Shown here in pieces: positions 22,564 through 33,888 of a stretch of 64,000 nucleotides of DNA. The notes beneath the pieces are model-generated. The model worked only from the letters and a program-made list of their open reading frames with translations. It was not told where the DNA came from and did no database searches. The stretch's first letter is position 1. Each line of letters begins with the position of its first letter. This DNA is from Gentiana macrophylla. Its lineage: Eukaryota > Streptophyta > Magnoliopsida > Gentianales > Gentianaceae. Where the stretch lies: positions 98,596,316-98,660,315 of the forward strand of contig CM047810.1 of assembly GCA_026214975.1 (NCBI GenBank), written 5' to 3'. The position numbers and the translations under genes were made by a program.

Positions 22564-23475
22564 ATGGCGAAAGCAAACAATGGAAATGGCAAGTTCCTTC
22601 AACCAGCCATTCCGAAGTTTGATGGCTATTATGAGCATTGGGCCAAGCTCATGGAGAATTTTCTGCGGTCAAAGGAATACTGGAGTTTGATTGAGAACGG
22701 AATCATCAATATTCCAGAGGGAACGCGGGCGACAGAAGCTCAGAAGAAGGAACTGGAGGATCAAAGATTGAAGGACAGGAAGATCAAGAATTACCTCTAT
22801 CAATCGATTGATAGAGATTATGGATACAATTTCGAATGATGATACCTCCAAGCTGATTTGGGATTCAATGGCCCAAAAGTTCAAAGGATCCACTTAGGGT
22901 AAAGGGCTCACTTCAAACACTCAAGACAGAGTTTGAAATGTTGAGAATGAAAGAAGGGGAATCTGTGAATGGCTATTTTGGAAGAGTCTTGATCATAGCC
23001 AAAAACATGAAAGCATGTGGAGAAAAAATGCAAGAAAAGGACATCACTGCAAAAATCTTGAGGTCACTTGTGTCAAGGTTCAACTATGTGGTATGCTCTA
23101 TCGAAGAATCCAATAATGTTGATACATTAACGGTGGATGAACTTCAAAGCAGCCTTCTGATTCATGAACTCAGAATGAAGAATGTTGCAGAAGAGGAACA
23201 AGTGTTGAAAGTATCCAGTGATGACAGAGGAAGGGGAAGAGGAAATCAAAGAGGAGGTCGTGGAAGAGGAAGAGGCAGACAACCTGTAGACAAATCAACT
23301 GTGGAATGCTATAAGTGTCATAATCTTGGACACTTTAGGTATGAATGTCCCACCTGGGAAAAGAATGCTAATTATGCTGATGCTGAGATAAGTACTGAAG
23401 ATGACATGCTACTAATGGCACATGTGGAGCTTAATAACTGTAAAGGGAGGAAGTATGGTTTCTTGACTCTGGATG
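22564..23475 (+). pseudogene. Copia Gag with zinc knuckle, one frame break
   Basis: The ATG at 22564 follows the primer site. The first part (to about 22838) has the Copia Gag N-terminus (FDGYYEHWAKLMENFLRSKE). The frame shifts between about 22835 and 22935 and continues from 22938 with the UBN2 part (GESVNGYFGRVLIIAKNM, LRSLVSRFNYVV), an RG-rich basic stretch, and a CCHC knuckle CYKCHNLGHFRYEC near 23310. A second shift follows just before the protease motif. Gag binds element RNA and forms the particle. Confidence 0.9.
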
Positions 23476-24091
23476 CTCCAATCACATGACTGGGAACAAA
23501 GATTGGTTTGGCCAGGGTCAACTAAATGATAAGTTCAGACATTCTGTGAAATTGGGGAACAACCACAGAATGGAGGTACTGGGAAAAGGCACTATCAAGC
23601 TAAACATTGATGGAACAAATCAGACCATCAGTAATGTATATTATGTGCCTGAGTTAAAGAACAACCTGCTGAGCTTAGGACAATTGCAAGAAAGGGGATT
23701 AATTATTTTGATCAAGCAAAACAGCTGCAAGATATACCATCGAGACAAGCGGTCGATTCTACAAAGCCATATGACCACCAACAAAATGTTTGTGTTGTTG
23801 GCCAAACTGCAACAAGGATCAAACTGTTTTAGTGCAAAATCAGAAGAAATGGGAGAGCTGTGGCACAAAAGACTAGGACACATCAACAATCAAAACCTAA
23901 AGAAGATGCATCAACAACAGTGGGTTCAAGGCCTTCAAATTAAGGTTCCAAATAAGGTGTCATCGGACTTGCATGAAAGGAAGCAACATAGGACATCAAT
24001 TCCAAAAGGAGCAAATGGAGAGCTAGCAAGCAACCACACTCATTCACTCGATATCTGTGGTCCCATCAGTCCCATATCAAACAAAGAATAA
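23450..24091 (+). pseudogene. Copia protease and pre-integrase
   Basis: Starts with the protease motif FLDSGCSNHMTG (about 23460-23495; the second half falls in the frame opened at 23486). It continues with NVYYVPELKNNLLSLGQL and the pre-integrase HHCC-like part (LWHKRLGHINNQNLKKM). The frame stops at 24091, just inside the integrase core (SLDICGPIS). Confidence 0.88.
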
Positions 24092-24905
24092 AGGTACATT
24101 CTAACTTTCATAGATGATTTTTCCGAGAAAGTTATGGGTGTACTTGTTAAATGCAAAAGATGAAAGTTTTTACGTGTTTAAACAATTCAAAGCAAATGTA
24201 GAAAAGGAATGTGGTTTGCCTATCAGTGCTTTAAGAATCGACAGGAGGAGAATTTACCTCAAAGGAATTCTTGAAATATTGTGAGGACAATGGCATAAAA
24301 CGCCAATTGACCAGGCATATACTCCCCCAACAAAATGGGGTGGCAGAGCGCAAAAGCAGATCTATTTTGAACATGGTCAGTGTGTGCTTGAGGAAAGAGA
24401 ATGCCCAAAATATATTTGGGCGAGATGCTGCAAAATGGACATGCCATGTTCTAAATAGAACACCTACAGCAGCGGTAAAAGATAAGACCCCTGAAGAATG
24501 CTGGAGTGGTAGAAAGCCTAACATTGACTACTTCAGAGTATTCGGATGTCTTGGAAATGTTCATGTGCCAGATGCAAAGAGGCTAAAATTGGATGCTAGA
24601 AGCCAAGTATGCATATTTCTAGGTTACAGCAATGAATCAAAGGGGTACAAAATGTACAATCCTTCAACAAAACAGATTATTGTGAGCAAAGATGTTGTTT
24701 TTGAAGAAGGTGAATGTTGGGATTGGGGGAGGACAGATACAGAATGCACAAATGATATACTTGTCTGTGAAGATGAAGAGAGTGAACTTGAATACTCAAG
24801 TGATGAAGAAGGAACTGAAACAGAAAATACTGATGCTGCAGATGAAGGACAAAATCAAGTCAATGATCAATCAGAATCTGACCAGGACAATCGACGAATC
24901 TGAGA
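24092..24905 (+). pseudogene. Copia integrase core and C-terminal linker
   Basis: 24092-24270 reads FIDDFSEK and the following core in shifted frames. 24271-24903 is open with YCEDNGIKRQLT, QQNGVAERKSRSILNM, FGRDAAKWTCHVLNRTPT, FRVFGCLGNVHVPDAKR and VCIFLGYSNESKGYKMYNP. An acidic linker (SELEYSSDEEGTETE) follows. TGA at 24901 ends the frame. At least two breaks. Confidence 0.88.
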
Positions 24906-25948
24906 TATTGAGCCAAATCAAGTGCTAGACAGAAGGGTGAGAAGAGCTCCAGCCTATCTAAAAGATTACATACTTGGGGAAGGTCTTTCTGATGAAGAAG
25001 AGGTACAAAATCTTATCATGTTCACTTCCTCTGATGATCCAACTTGTTTTGAGGAAGCTGTGATCAGCAAAAAAATGGATAGATGCAATGAATGTAGAGA
25101 TGTAATCCATTGTTAAAAACCAGACTTGGCAACTTGTTGAAGCACCAAAGGAGGCAAAGATCATTGGGGTCAAGTGGATATACAGAACAAAACTGAACGA
25201 GAATGGTGAAGTAGACAAATGTAAGGCAAGACTTGTTGCCAAGGGATATGCTCAAGAAAAGGGGATTGACTATAATGAGGTGTTTGCTCCAGTGGCTAGA
25301 TGGGACACTATCAGAACACTCATGTCATTGGCAGCCATAAATGAATGGACACTCTACCAATTAGATGTAAAGAGTGCTTTTCTGTATGGAGAATTACAAG
25401 AAGATGTCTATGTGGCTCAACCTCAAGGATATGAAAAAAGAGGAGAAGAAACAAAGGTCTACAAGTTGAAGAAAGCTCTATATGGCTTAAAACAAGCCCC
25501 TAGAGCCTGGTTTAGCAGAATTGAAGGGTATTTTGTCAAACAGGGGTTTGAAAGGAGCAGCCATGAACACACCTTGTTCATCAAAAGGGAAGGAAAGAAC
25601 ATACTTATTGTGAGCATTTATGTGGATGATCTTGTGTTCACAGGAAATAATGAGAATATCTTTGGTTTCATTTAAAGTTCCATGAAAAATGAATTTGAGA
25701 TGACTGATCTGGGCATAATGAGCTACTTCTTGGGAGTGGAAGTACAACAGACTTCCAAAGGTATTCACATCTGTCAAAAGAAGTATGCTACTGAGATACT
25801 TGAAAAATTTGGTATGAAAGACTGCAATCCTGTCAAGAATCCTATGGTACCTGGTACTAAACTGTCTAAAGATGAAAGTGGAAAAAGGGTTGATCCAACC
25901 TATTACAAGCAACTGATTGGCAGTTTGATGTACTTGACTGCCACTTGA
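24906..25948 (+). pseudogene. Copia reverse transcriptase
   Basis: 24922-25116 reads RRVRRAPAYLKDYI. 25120-25279 reads the fingers start in shifted frames. 25280-25675 is open with [56 protein letters not shown] and the catalytic YVDD. A stop follows at 25673. 25682-25948 continues with MTDLGIMSYFLGVEVQQ. TGA near 25946 stands where the family has Arg before PD (C-to-T type change). Confidence 0.9.
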
Positions 25949-26574
25949 CCTGATTTAATGTTCAGTGTGTGTTTATTGAGTAGATTTATGGCTAATCTAT
26001 GAGTCTCATATGATGGGCAAACAAAAAGGATCCTGAGGTATCTACAAGGAACTATTGGTCTTGGTATATTGTACCAAAGTGGATGTCTAATGACTTGATA
26101 GCCTACACCGATAGTGATTATGCTGGTGACACTGTGGAGTTTAAAAGCACATCTGGATATGTGTTTATATTGAGTAAAGGAGCTGTGGCCTGGTCATCTA
26201 AAAAGCAATCTGTAGTGACTCTTTCAACTACAGAGGCAGAATACATTGCAGCTGCTGCCTGTGCTTGTCAAAGTGTATGGATGCAAAACATTCTTAAGCA
26301 AGTTGGTGAGACCAAAGCTGATTCAGTAACTATTCTGTGTGATAACTCATCTACTATTCAACTTGCCAAGCATCCTGTATTTCATGGAAAGAGCAAGCAC
26401 ATTGCTGTCAGATTTCACTTTCTAAGAAATCTCACTAAGGAGGGCACCATCAACATCAAGCATTGTGGTACAATTGATCAAGTTGCTGATATTATGACCA
26501 AACCTTTGAAATTGGAGGCATTCGAGAAGCACAAGACTGCACTTGGAATGAAGATGGTAGTTGATGTAAACTGA
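25949..26574 (+). pseudogene. Copia RNase H
   Basis: 26083-26574 is open with AYTDSDYAGD, KSTSGYVF, VAWSSKKQSVVTLSTTEAEY, ILCDNSSTIQLAKHPVFHGK and IMTKPLKLEAFEKHKTALGM, then a TGA close to the 3' LTR. 25949-26082 links to RT through stops and a shift. All Copia RNase H landmarks are present. Confidence 0.92.
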
Positions 26575-26592
26575 TATGCAATATGCATTTCA

Positions 26593-26607
26593 GCTTAGGG
26601 GAGGATT
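26593..26607 (+). promoter_or_regulatory. Polypurine tract of the young Copia
   Basis: GCTTAGGGGAGGATT ends at the 3' LTR; plus-strand primer site. Confidence 0.88.
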
Positions 26608-26842
26608 TGTTTGACTAAGTCTCTGCATTATCTAGTATTTTGCTGAATAATAGGAATGGTTGTTTACAATTCTGTTTATGCTCCTACATTTGCGGGTAGT
26701 GCTTGGTCTCCATAGTTGGAGATTTTGTAGGGTTTCTGTTATTTCTTTCTTATTGTAATTTGCTATTTAAGGGCTACATTGGTTATCAAATAAAGCAGAG
26801 TTTTTTGTTTTCAGAACTCCAATTGCTTAAATATTTTCAACA
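26608..26842 (+). repeat. 3' LTR of the young Copia
   Basis: 235 bp, partner of 22279-22513, followed by TTAGA at 26843-26847. Confidence 0.97.
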
Positions 26843-26847
26843 TTAGA

Positions 26848-27005
26848 TTCGTTGTGGTACCATTAACGAATCCTTTTACTTTATCTGTGATCGAAAATGA
26901 ATATTTAACATCTGTAAAATCAAATGTTAAACTATATTCAACTTTGCAATGGTCTAATGTCGATATTATGGACCGAAAATACATTGGCTATTGTGTTATT
27001 AACAA
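26848..27005 (+). repeat. Degenerate minisatellite, right part
   Basis: Resumes the unit broken at 22278 (TTCGTTGTGGTACCATTAAC), followed by a further unit near 26888 (CGAAAATGAATATTTAACAT, ATATTCAACTTTGCAATGG). Confidence 0.75.
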
Positions 27006-27583
27006 CTTTTTTTTTAACGGATACAAAAATAGGCACGTATAATTTTTATGCCTCATTGATATTCGAACCCGAAACCTTCGGGTTAAGGGCAACGGTAATA
27101 GTATTGGGCCACTGCAGCTATGATTATGTTTGTCTTTCCCTCTTTCTATCCGAACGAGGTCATTCAGAATTAGGGCATGACAAAGAAACATTGGGGATGA
27201 AAGGGATGAAAATGCAATGCAGCAGCAGAGCAGAGTCCGTTTTCCATGGTTTATCCACTAATTCTTCAGCTAAGTTCTCTCATTTCTCGTTAATCTCTCA
27301 AACAGCTTGGGTCACTGATTTTCTACTAGTAGTATTAGCATCGGAAGAGAAAACGTTTACGTACATGTTCCAAAGCACTCTTCATTAATTTTGATAGTGT
27401 AAAGGCCACACTATGTATTCCATTTTTTGAAGTAAAAACTTGGACTGAGATTTTTTCAAAGCCTGGGACACCTACCTTTTTTTTTCCCCCACTGCAATCA
27501 AAGAGCAATTCTGTTTTTCTTTTTGTCTGGTATAGGTTTCAATACTTAACGGAATTAGTGCAAGCAGAAAATTGGGGGTTAAA
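27006..27583 (+). promoter_or_regulatory. Upstream region of the 27.6-kb F-box gene
   Basis: 27120-27330 is the duplicated block shared with 18420-18640. 27475-27583 contains a T/C-rich stretch and a possible 5' UTR before the ATG at 27584. No separate gene seen. Confidence 0.45.
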
Positions 27584-29299
27584 ATGGATGTTAATGCTGT
27601 TCCTAATACTTCTAAGAGGCCAAGAAACAACAATCTTGATTTGGTTGATAGGATTAGCGCTCTACCGGACTTCATTTTGGGTGATATTCTGTCTTTTCTT
27701 CCTGCAAATGATGCCGTAGCCACCTCCATTCTTTCAAAAAGATGGAAATCTGCATGGGTGATGATCCGCAATCTTATTTTCTGTTATAATGACCTTGAAG
27801 AGCATAATGATATGGAATTCATTGAATTTGTTAACCGTGTTTTTCTTCTCCATGATGCTGGACCACTAGATAAGTTTTGTTTGAACTGGGTTGCATGTCA
27901 GCCTATTTTGACATCCTGTGTTAGTTCATGGATCAACACTGCAATTACAAGAAATATCCAAGAGCTTTATCTGGGTATTCGTATTCCCTGATGGAAAGTT
28001 TGAAGTTCCTAGTGGTGTTTTTAGTTGTGTCTCACTACGATATTTGGAGTTGTACGATTGTTGTGTTCCTGTTTCTGCATCAATTGTGGTTTTCCTTGAA
28101 AGACTTGCAACTCTAAAACTATTTTTAGTTGAGTTCAAGTCTCATGAAGTCTTTGAAAAACTTATAAGTGGATGTCCGATGCTAAATTATCTACACCTAA
28201 TTATCCAACCTGGTTATTTTACGTATATAATATCGTCAACTTCTTTGAGACGTTTGAACCTATATTGCATGTATGATTGCACCCTGAACCTGAAGTTAGA
28301 GGCTTCCTCGCTTGAGTATCTCAAGCTCAATGGTAGTTCTGTACCTAAGACTTTCGTGCTTAAAAGTCTAAGCTCTAATGTTGAAGTTGACTTCCAAATT
28401 TATGTGAATGGACAACAACACCTTCAAGCCAACGTTTGCGATTCAGTCGTTGGAGTAGTTAGTGCTTTATATTGTGCAAAGGCACTAACTTTATCAGCCG
28501 TTGTTATGTGGGTAAGCTACTATACTTTTTGAAAGCATTATTAATGAGTTGTATTTCATTATTAGACTCCTATTCTTTTGCTTGTGAATATTGTTACCAT
28601 GATTACTGACATTTGATATTCTTAGGCTCTTAGCCATGGCACCGTCAAACTGTCCACTAAGTTTAATAGATTGGTGAAATTAAAGACAGACATCCGATGT
28701 TGTGACTGGAGATCATTACAAGATTTGATTCAACGCTCACATAATTTACAAGTTCTTACAATAAACCAGGTTAGATAAGGCATGTGAAAAGCGTGTGTAT
28801 GAGAGAGTACATTTTATGTTAATTGAACAATGACAAGTATAATTATGGATGTGGCTTATTTATGTTAATTAAACATTTACAAGTATAACAATGGATGCCT
28901 TTTTGTGACACCAGGATCCGAAATTACGGGTATCAATCATCGTAATCGTTCAAAGTGGACTACTCTCGCGAAGTTCCAAGGTGCTTGTCAATGAGTTTGA
29001 AGAAAATAGTATTTGATGATTATCACGGTAATGTTGAAGATGAGAATGAAATGATACGTTATATGTTGACACATGGAAGTGTTCTTGAAGTTACGCGGAT
29101 AACTTATGCTGGAAACATGAACGACTCAAAGTTTAAGTCTGTTTCTAAAGATAGGCGAGTACCCAAGAAAGTCTCTCCATGTGTAGTCAAATTCTTTGGG
29201 TCGACGTCAAACAACAATGTCGAGGTGTGCTTTTTACCGCCACCCATTGATATGAAGAAGATTTTGAAAGCTTTTCCTTTGATCTATAGCATGAAATGA
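27584..29299 (+). pseudogene. F-box/FBD/LRR gene, three exons, frame-broken
   Basis: Gene structure is complete. Exon 1 is 27584-28511, intron GTAAGC...TTAG, exon 2 is 28626-28769 (48 codons), intron GTTAGA...CCAG, and exon 3 is 28915-29299. Exon 1 encodes the F-box (RISALPDFILGDILSFLPAN, ILSKRWKSAW) and LRR-like words (FVNRVFLLHD, LISGCPML, ISSTSLRRLNL, LEASSLEYLKLNG). Exon 3 encodes FBD (EVPRCLSMSLKKIVFDDYHG; DENEMIRYMLTHGSVLEV; CVVKFFGS). A one-base shift near 27980 in exon 1 and one or two indels near 28945-28965 in exon 3 break the protein. If these are assembly errors it is a normal SCF adaptor gene. Confidence 0.85.
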
Positions 29300-30048
29300 C
29301 AATTGTCAAGGCTAGGTGAAAATAGCTTGTCTATGCTAGCCTCGAATTTTTTTTTTTTTTTGAAGGGTCGGAATTGTTTTTAGTGTGTTTTAAAAGAAAG
29401 ATACCATCTTCATCCTTGTGGAACCGGTATCACCGCTTTTGTACTCAAGCTTGTTCCTTGGCTCGATTTGAAGCCTGGACATATTTAGTAAGCTTATTAT
29501 CGATCAAGATCATGATCAAGATGAAGCAGACGGACTAAAGCTTTGTGTTGATACGTTGAATCTTGATTAGCTCATTGTTTCTTGTTTTGCTAGCTCTTAA
29601 CAGGGTAAATATAAGTTGTTTTATATGTATATGTTGCTTTGTATATTGAAGTGACTAATTCAAGTAACATTAAAGTGCTATGTATGGATATTTCAACCGT
29701 GTGATAACGCTTTGGGACCGTTACGAGAAAACGATTTGTCCTATGGTTTATGCATTCAAGGCTTGCAAATTCTCTCATTTCATTTACCACCTTGATCAGA
29801 CTTCGCTTTGTTCTCTTATACATAGGTCGAACACCTTTGAAATGTGTACATTTGTGGCTTACTACTTCGCTTCTAATTACTTATAACATACTCTTTACCT
29901 CGCCACTTTAAATGTTGTATATCACCACCAGATTCTCTTAAACCATGTCCTCCATCTTCTCTCTAACCACTCTTTATCCTGCATTTGTTCAATTCTTCAC
30001 ATCTTGAAAGTGATTGTGTGTGCGTGTGTGTATATCACATTATGCCAG
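29300..30048. other. 3' flank of the F-box gene, intergenic
   Basis: 29310-29560 is paralogous to 16380-17060. 30010-30035 has a short GT run. No other gene signal; a 68-codon open frame at 29680-29886 has no recognisable content. Confidence 0.5.
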
Positions 30049-30325
30049 CTTCATGATCATTGGAGTAGTATTCCCGCACAAGTTCCGAGATGCTTGTCAA
30101 GCAGCTTAAAGACAGTTCTAATCGGTTGTTATAAAGGCTTGGAAAATGAGCATGAAATGATGTGATACATGTTAAAGCATGGAATTGTTGTTGAAGATAT
30201 GAAGATATTTTATCATAAAAGTTTGAGGGACGGCGAAAGCTTCAAGAGATATGTGAGGTTCTAAGAAAATCTCCGGCATGTAAAGTACAGTTCAACGAGT
30301 GGACATTAAAGAAAAAGTACAAAAA
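30049..30325 (+). pseudogene. Isolated FBD exon
   Basis: After an acceptor-like ATGCCAG the sequence reads the FBD exon of the family (AQVPRCLSSSLKTVLIGCYK, LENEHEMM, then a TGA stop, YMLKHGIVVEDMKIF). A second stop follows near the end. No F-box or exon 2 lies immediately upstream, so this is an orphan third exon left by deletion or unequal crossing over. Confidence 0.82.
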
Positions 30326-31038
30326 GCTGTTGTAAGTAACCTCCTCCCCATCGCAAATGTGATGACATACATATAGAGGAATGCATTTAGGAACAAAAAC
30401 AACATTTGTATGTTTTTTCTTTTTGAAGGATTGTATTTCTTTCTTAATTAGGCATTAATGAATACTTTTTGTCCAATCTAGTACTGTAAAAACAAAAGCT
30501 ACAATATATTGTTACACAACTATGTCTATCATCCCAAATAGTACGACGCTTTACTGTTGATTTGTTTGAAAACAGAGAAACACTGATTCGTGTTATTAGG
30601 TGTGTTTGAACTACAAAATTGGATCTATCTTGTTACTTGTACTGCAAATTGAGGTGAATTCTTATTGAGATGTCTCTGCAGCAGCAAGGCATTTTGAGAA
30701 ATCTTTATTTCGTCTTTTGAATTACAGATACACTTTGTTAGGTTGTGTAAAAGTATCATTGTATTTGTTGTCCTTTTAATAGAGAGAACGAATACTCGTT
30801 TTATCCTATTGAGATATTTCGGTTGCCCTGAAATATTTTTTTAAGACGATGTTTTAATTTTCTAATACTACAAAGGATCAATCCTCTGTATGTTCACAAT
30901 GTTTTTGTAAAGTTGTCCAATGATTTGAGTTTGTAATGAACTCATGTAGGAAATGCGAAGCTTAATAGCGATGACGTGTTGTTTTCGAAATGACAGTGAA
31001 ATTCTTTTTCACGAAATGTAATTGTGGTTTTCGAAATA
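30326..31038. other. Intergenic, nothing recognised
   Basis: AT-rich DNA between the orphan FBD exon and a MITE. No coding or repeat structure could be supported. Confidence 0.5.
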
Positions 31039-31287
31039 CTACCTTCGTCCCAAAATATATGTCAATGTATATATTTTCACACAGATTAAAAGAGTGGTTA
31101 AATATTATTTATTTTAATACCATCTTTTGACTCTTATTAATGTAATAGTAGTAAGTAGGTGAATGAATAATAAATCAAGGGTTAAAAGAAGAAAAATGTA
31201 AAAAATTATCCATTAATATTCTAAATAAACTTATACTACTATTAGAAAAAATTTAAAAAACGACTTATATTTTCGGCATGGATGTAG
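31039..31287. mobile_element. Stowaway/Mariner-like MITE, about 249 bp
   Basis: The left end CTACCTTCGTCCCAAAATAT and the right end, read in reverse complement as CTACATCCATGCCGAAAATA, form imperfect terminal inverted repeats resembling the CTCCCTCCGTCCC ends of plant Stowaway elements. A TA precedes the left end; the right-hand TA is not exact. The interior is AT-rich without an ORF. Confidence 0.65.
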
Positions 31288-32884
31288 ATAATTTTAAGGT
31301 GCATTAAACTTTCGTGATGCTAGAAATAATTAAAGCTTGTGCCAGCCGATAAAATGATATCTTTAATCGAGTATGAATCATAGTCTAACATGGACAAATC
31401 CATTGAAATGACGTGTGCTGGACGAAGATACTCATCTTTCCGGACGACGGCGTTACACCACCGCACTCTCTTTTCTTAGGCAATTAACATCCAGCCAGCT
31501 TTCTCCACCTTCCAGATACCTGTGACAGATCCAAGAATTTATTTCAGTGGAGGCATATCGGAACAAACATCCAACCAGCTTTCTCCACCTTCCAGTTACC
31601 TGTGACGGATCCAAGAATTTATTTCAGTGGAGGCATCAGGACAAATTTGAAATAATCTACCGGGAGCACTAATAATTTACATTTTTTTAACATAGTTTTA
31701 CATATTTTCATATTAAATATATTTATATGGTTGTTAATATCATTTTCACAATTTTTGTTAACAAAATATTATTTACACAATTTAGCAGGTGATTGAAGTT
31801 AGTTTCACGTCCCCTGTTATTGTAGAACTAGAATCCCATCATTCTCTCCTTCCATCACTTCCATCCGTTTTCTTCCATTCTTGACAATTTTTCCTGAAAT
31901 TGGTATCTGTTAATCCTATTTCAGTTTCTGATAAAGCGGTATCCATTTTGAACCCTAATTTCAACTCTGTAGTACCGAAATCTAGCTATTATTTTAGTCT
32001 GAAATTTCGCTGATTCTTGATTTAGGATTGAAATTCGTGTTGGGTTGACTACCTAAAGACCGCAGCTGGTTGAAATTTCGAAAGAATTACGCCGCAACTG
32101 ATTGAATTCCTGGAAGAATTTAGAGGTAAACATGATTGTCTGTTAAAAAGGCTATTTTCATACATTCTTGTTCTTCTTCTTTCATATGTTCGATAAAATG
32201 CATACCACAATTTGATGAGGCTGGGAATGTCTGCGTCTGCAAATGATTTTTCTAGAGATTTATCAAGTGGATAAGCATGTTTAGTTGGTTGATTAAGTAT
32301 AATTAACTGTGACTTTTAAACCAAAGTTGTGTAGTTTCATTGTGCATGTCAAGTCATGGCGTATACTTTTTCTTTAGTCTGAAATTATGGTAATTCTTGA
32401 TTTAGGATCGAAAATTGTGTTGGGTTGACTACCTAAGCGCAGCAGCTGGTTGAATTCTTGAAAGAATTTAGAGGTAAAGATGATTATCTATTGGAATGCT
32501 ATTTTCATACATTCTTGTTCTTCTTCCATTTGTTCGATAAAATGCATAATAAGGCTGAGAATGTTTGCAAGTGCATGTAGTTTTTCAGAGATTTATCATG
32601 TGTATAAGCATGTTTAGTTTTTCAATGTGCATTTCAAGTCATGGTCAATCAATTATATGTGGGAAAAAGATTCGGTTATGCATTGAAAATTTCAGTTATG
32701 TACTTGGGGGAATTATTTTAGGATTACATTGGCAAAAATGAGGATATGATTGTAGCAACTTTACCAAGATTCAGTCTTATTCAAGTATCTTCACTTATGG
32801 TACATCAGGTCTCTTGGATTTTACAAAGCCTCCCTGTGGGCTTTAGAATTGTGATTGCAGTAGCTAACAGTTAACAAGTAGTTA
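31288..32884 (+). other. Upstream region of the 32.9-kb F-box copy, with local duplications
   Basis: 31488-31645 holds a tandem duplication of about 75-80 bp (CCAGCTTTCTCCACCTTCCA twice). 31990-32290 and 32370-32620 are a second, longer direct duplication (about 350-380 bp apart) that includes a GAATTTAGAG / GTAAA junction resembling a 5' UTR exon donor. No coding sequence. Confidence 0.6.
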
Positions 32885-33888
32885 ATGATGGAGCGAAGAA
32901 AATCTCAAGTAAATCTCCATGCCATGATTCTTCTGATAGTCAAGAAAACAACACTGATTTGGTTGATAAGATCAGTGATCTACCGGTCGATATTTTGGGT
33001 CTTATTCTATCTATTCTTCACACAAAGCAAGCTGTAGCGACCTCCATTCTTTCAAAACAATGGAAAGTCGTGTGGAAGACAATCCATAATCTTGATTTCT
33101 GTCATGGTTGTTACTGGAATGGACAGACCGAAGCTGAAAATACGAAATTCGTCCGATTTGTTGACCGAGTCTTGCTTCTCCATGATGGTAGATTGCTAAC
33201 TAAGTTTAGTTTGGTCTGGGGTACTTGTTGTGTTGAATCCCAAACTAGTTCATGGATCAATACTGCAATTACAAGAAATGTCCGTGAGCTTTCTCTGTGT
33301 TTTGTGTCTCGTATGGGATGGTATGAAAAGAATATAAGTTTACCTAATAGTATTTTCAGCTGTGACTCACTACAATCTGTGGAGTTGAAGGCGGCATTTT
33401 TGTTTCTAGTTCAATTCTGGTTTTCCTTCCAAGACTAGAACGTCTAAAAATTGATGCACTTACTTTCATATCTGAGTGTGTGCATCAGTGAGAGAAACCG
33501 TGTTTTATGTTAGTTAACACTGACAAGTACTTTAGTATGATTCTTAATGTGTTTTCTGACATGTCAGCATTCACGCGACAAGAATCTTGATTACCTAGAG
33601 TTGAAACCTTCAAAACTTCCGAGGTGCTTGTCACACCCAAAGTGGACTACTCCTGTAGAAGTTCCAAGGTGCTTGTTGAACAGCTTGAAGAAGGTTGTGA
33701 TTGATGGTTATAAAGGTTATGAAGATGAGCGTGAAACGATACGTTATATGTTAGAGCATGAAGGTGTTTTTGAAGTCATGAAAATATCTTGTGGTGGACT
33801 TCCGAGGGGCAACAGAAAGTTAAAGTTGCTTCAACAGATATGTAAGTTCCCAAGAAAGTCTCCGATTTGTGTAGTAGAATTCTTCTAG
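32885..33888 (+). pseudogene. F-box/FBD pseudogene with internal deletion
   Basis: The ATGs at 32885/32888 are not in frame with the F-box; a 5-bp duplication (CATGCCATG) near 32922 explains the shift. The F-box and first LRR part are open from about 32959 to 33438 (KISDLPVDILGLILSILHTK, ILSKQWKVVW, FVRFVDRVLLLHDGR). One base is missing near 33389. About 33475 the LRR end, exon 2 and most of intron 2 are deleted. The FBD exon follows at about 33571-33888 (VEVPRCLLNSLKKVVIDGYK, ERETIRYMLEHEGVFEVMKI), ending in TAG. Within the FBD exon PRCL occurs twice, suggesting a small internal duplication. Confidence 0.85.

Larger units (their letters stand above)
22279..26842 (+). mobile_element. Young Ty1/Copia retrotransposon
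   Basis: A complete element of 4564 bp with 235-bp LTRs (22279-22513 and 26608-26842) that differ at one base, canonical TG...CA ends, and target duplications TTAGA at 22274-22278 and 26843-26847. It has a tRNA-Met-like primer site and a polypurine tract. Gene order is gag, protease, integrase, RT, RNase H. Motifs such as YFLGVEVQQT and the small size fit an Ivana- or Tork-like lineage, not certain. Several frame breaks are present despite the near-identical LTRs. Confidence 0.96.
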
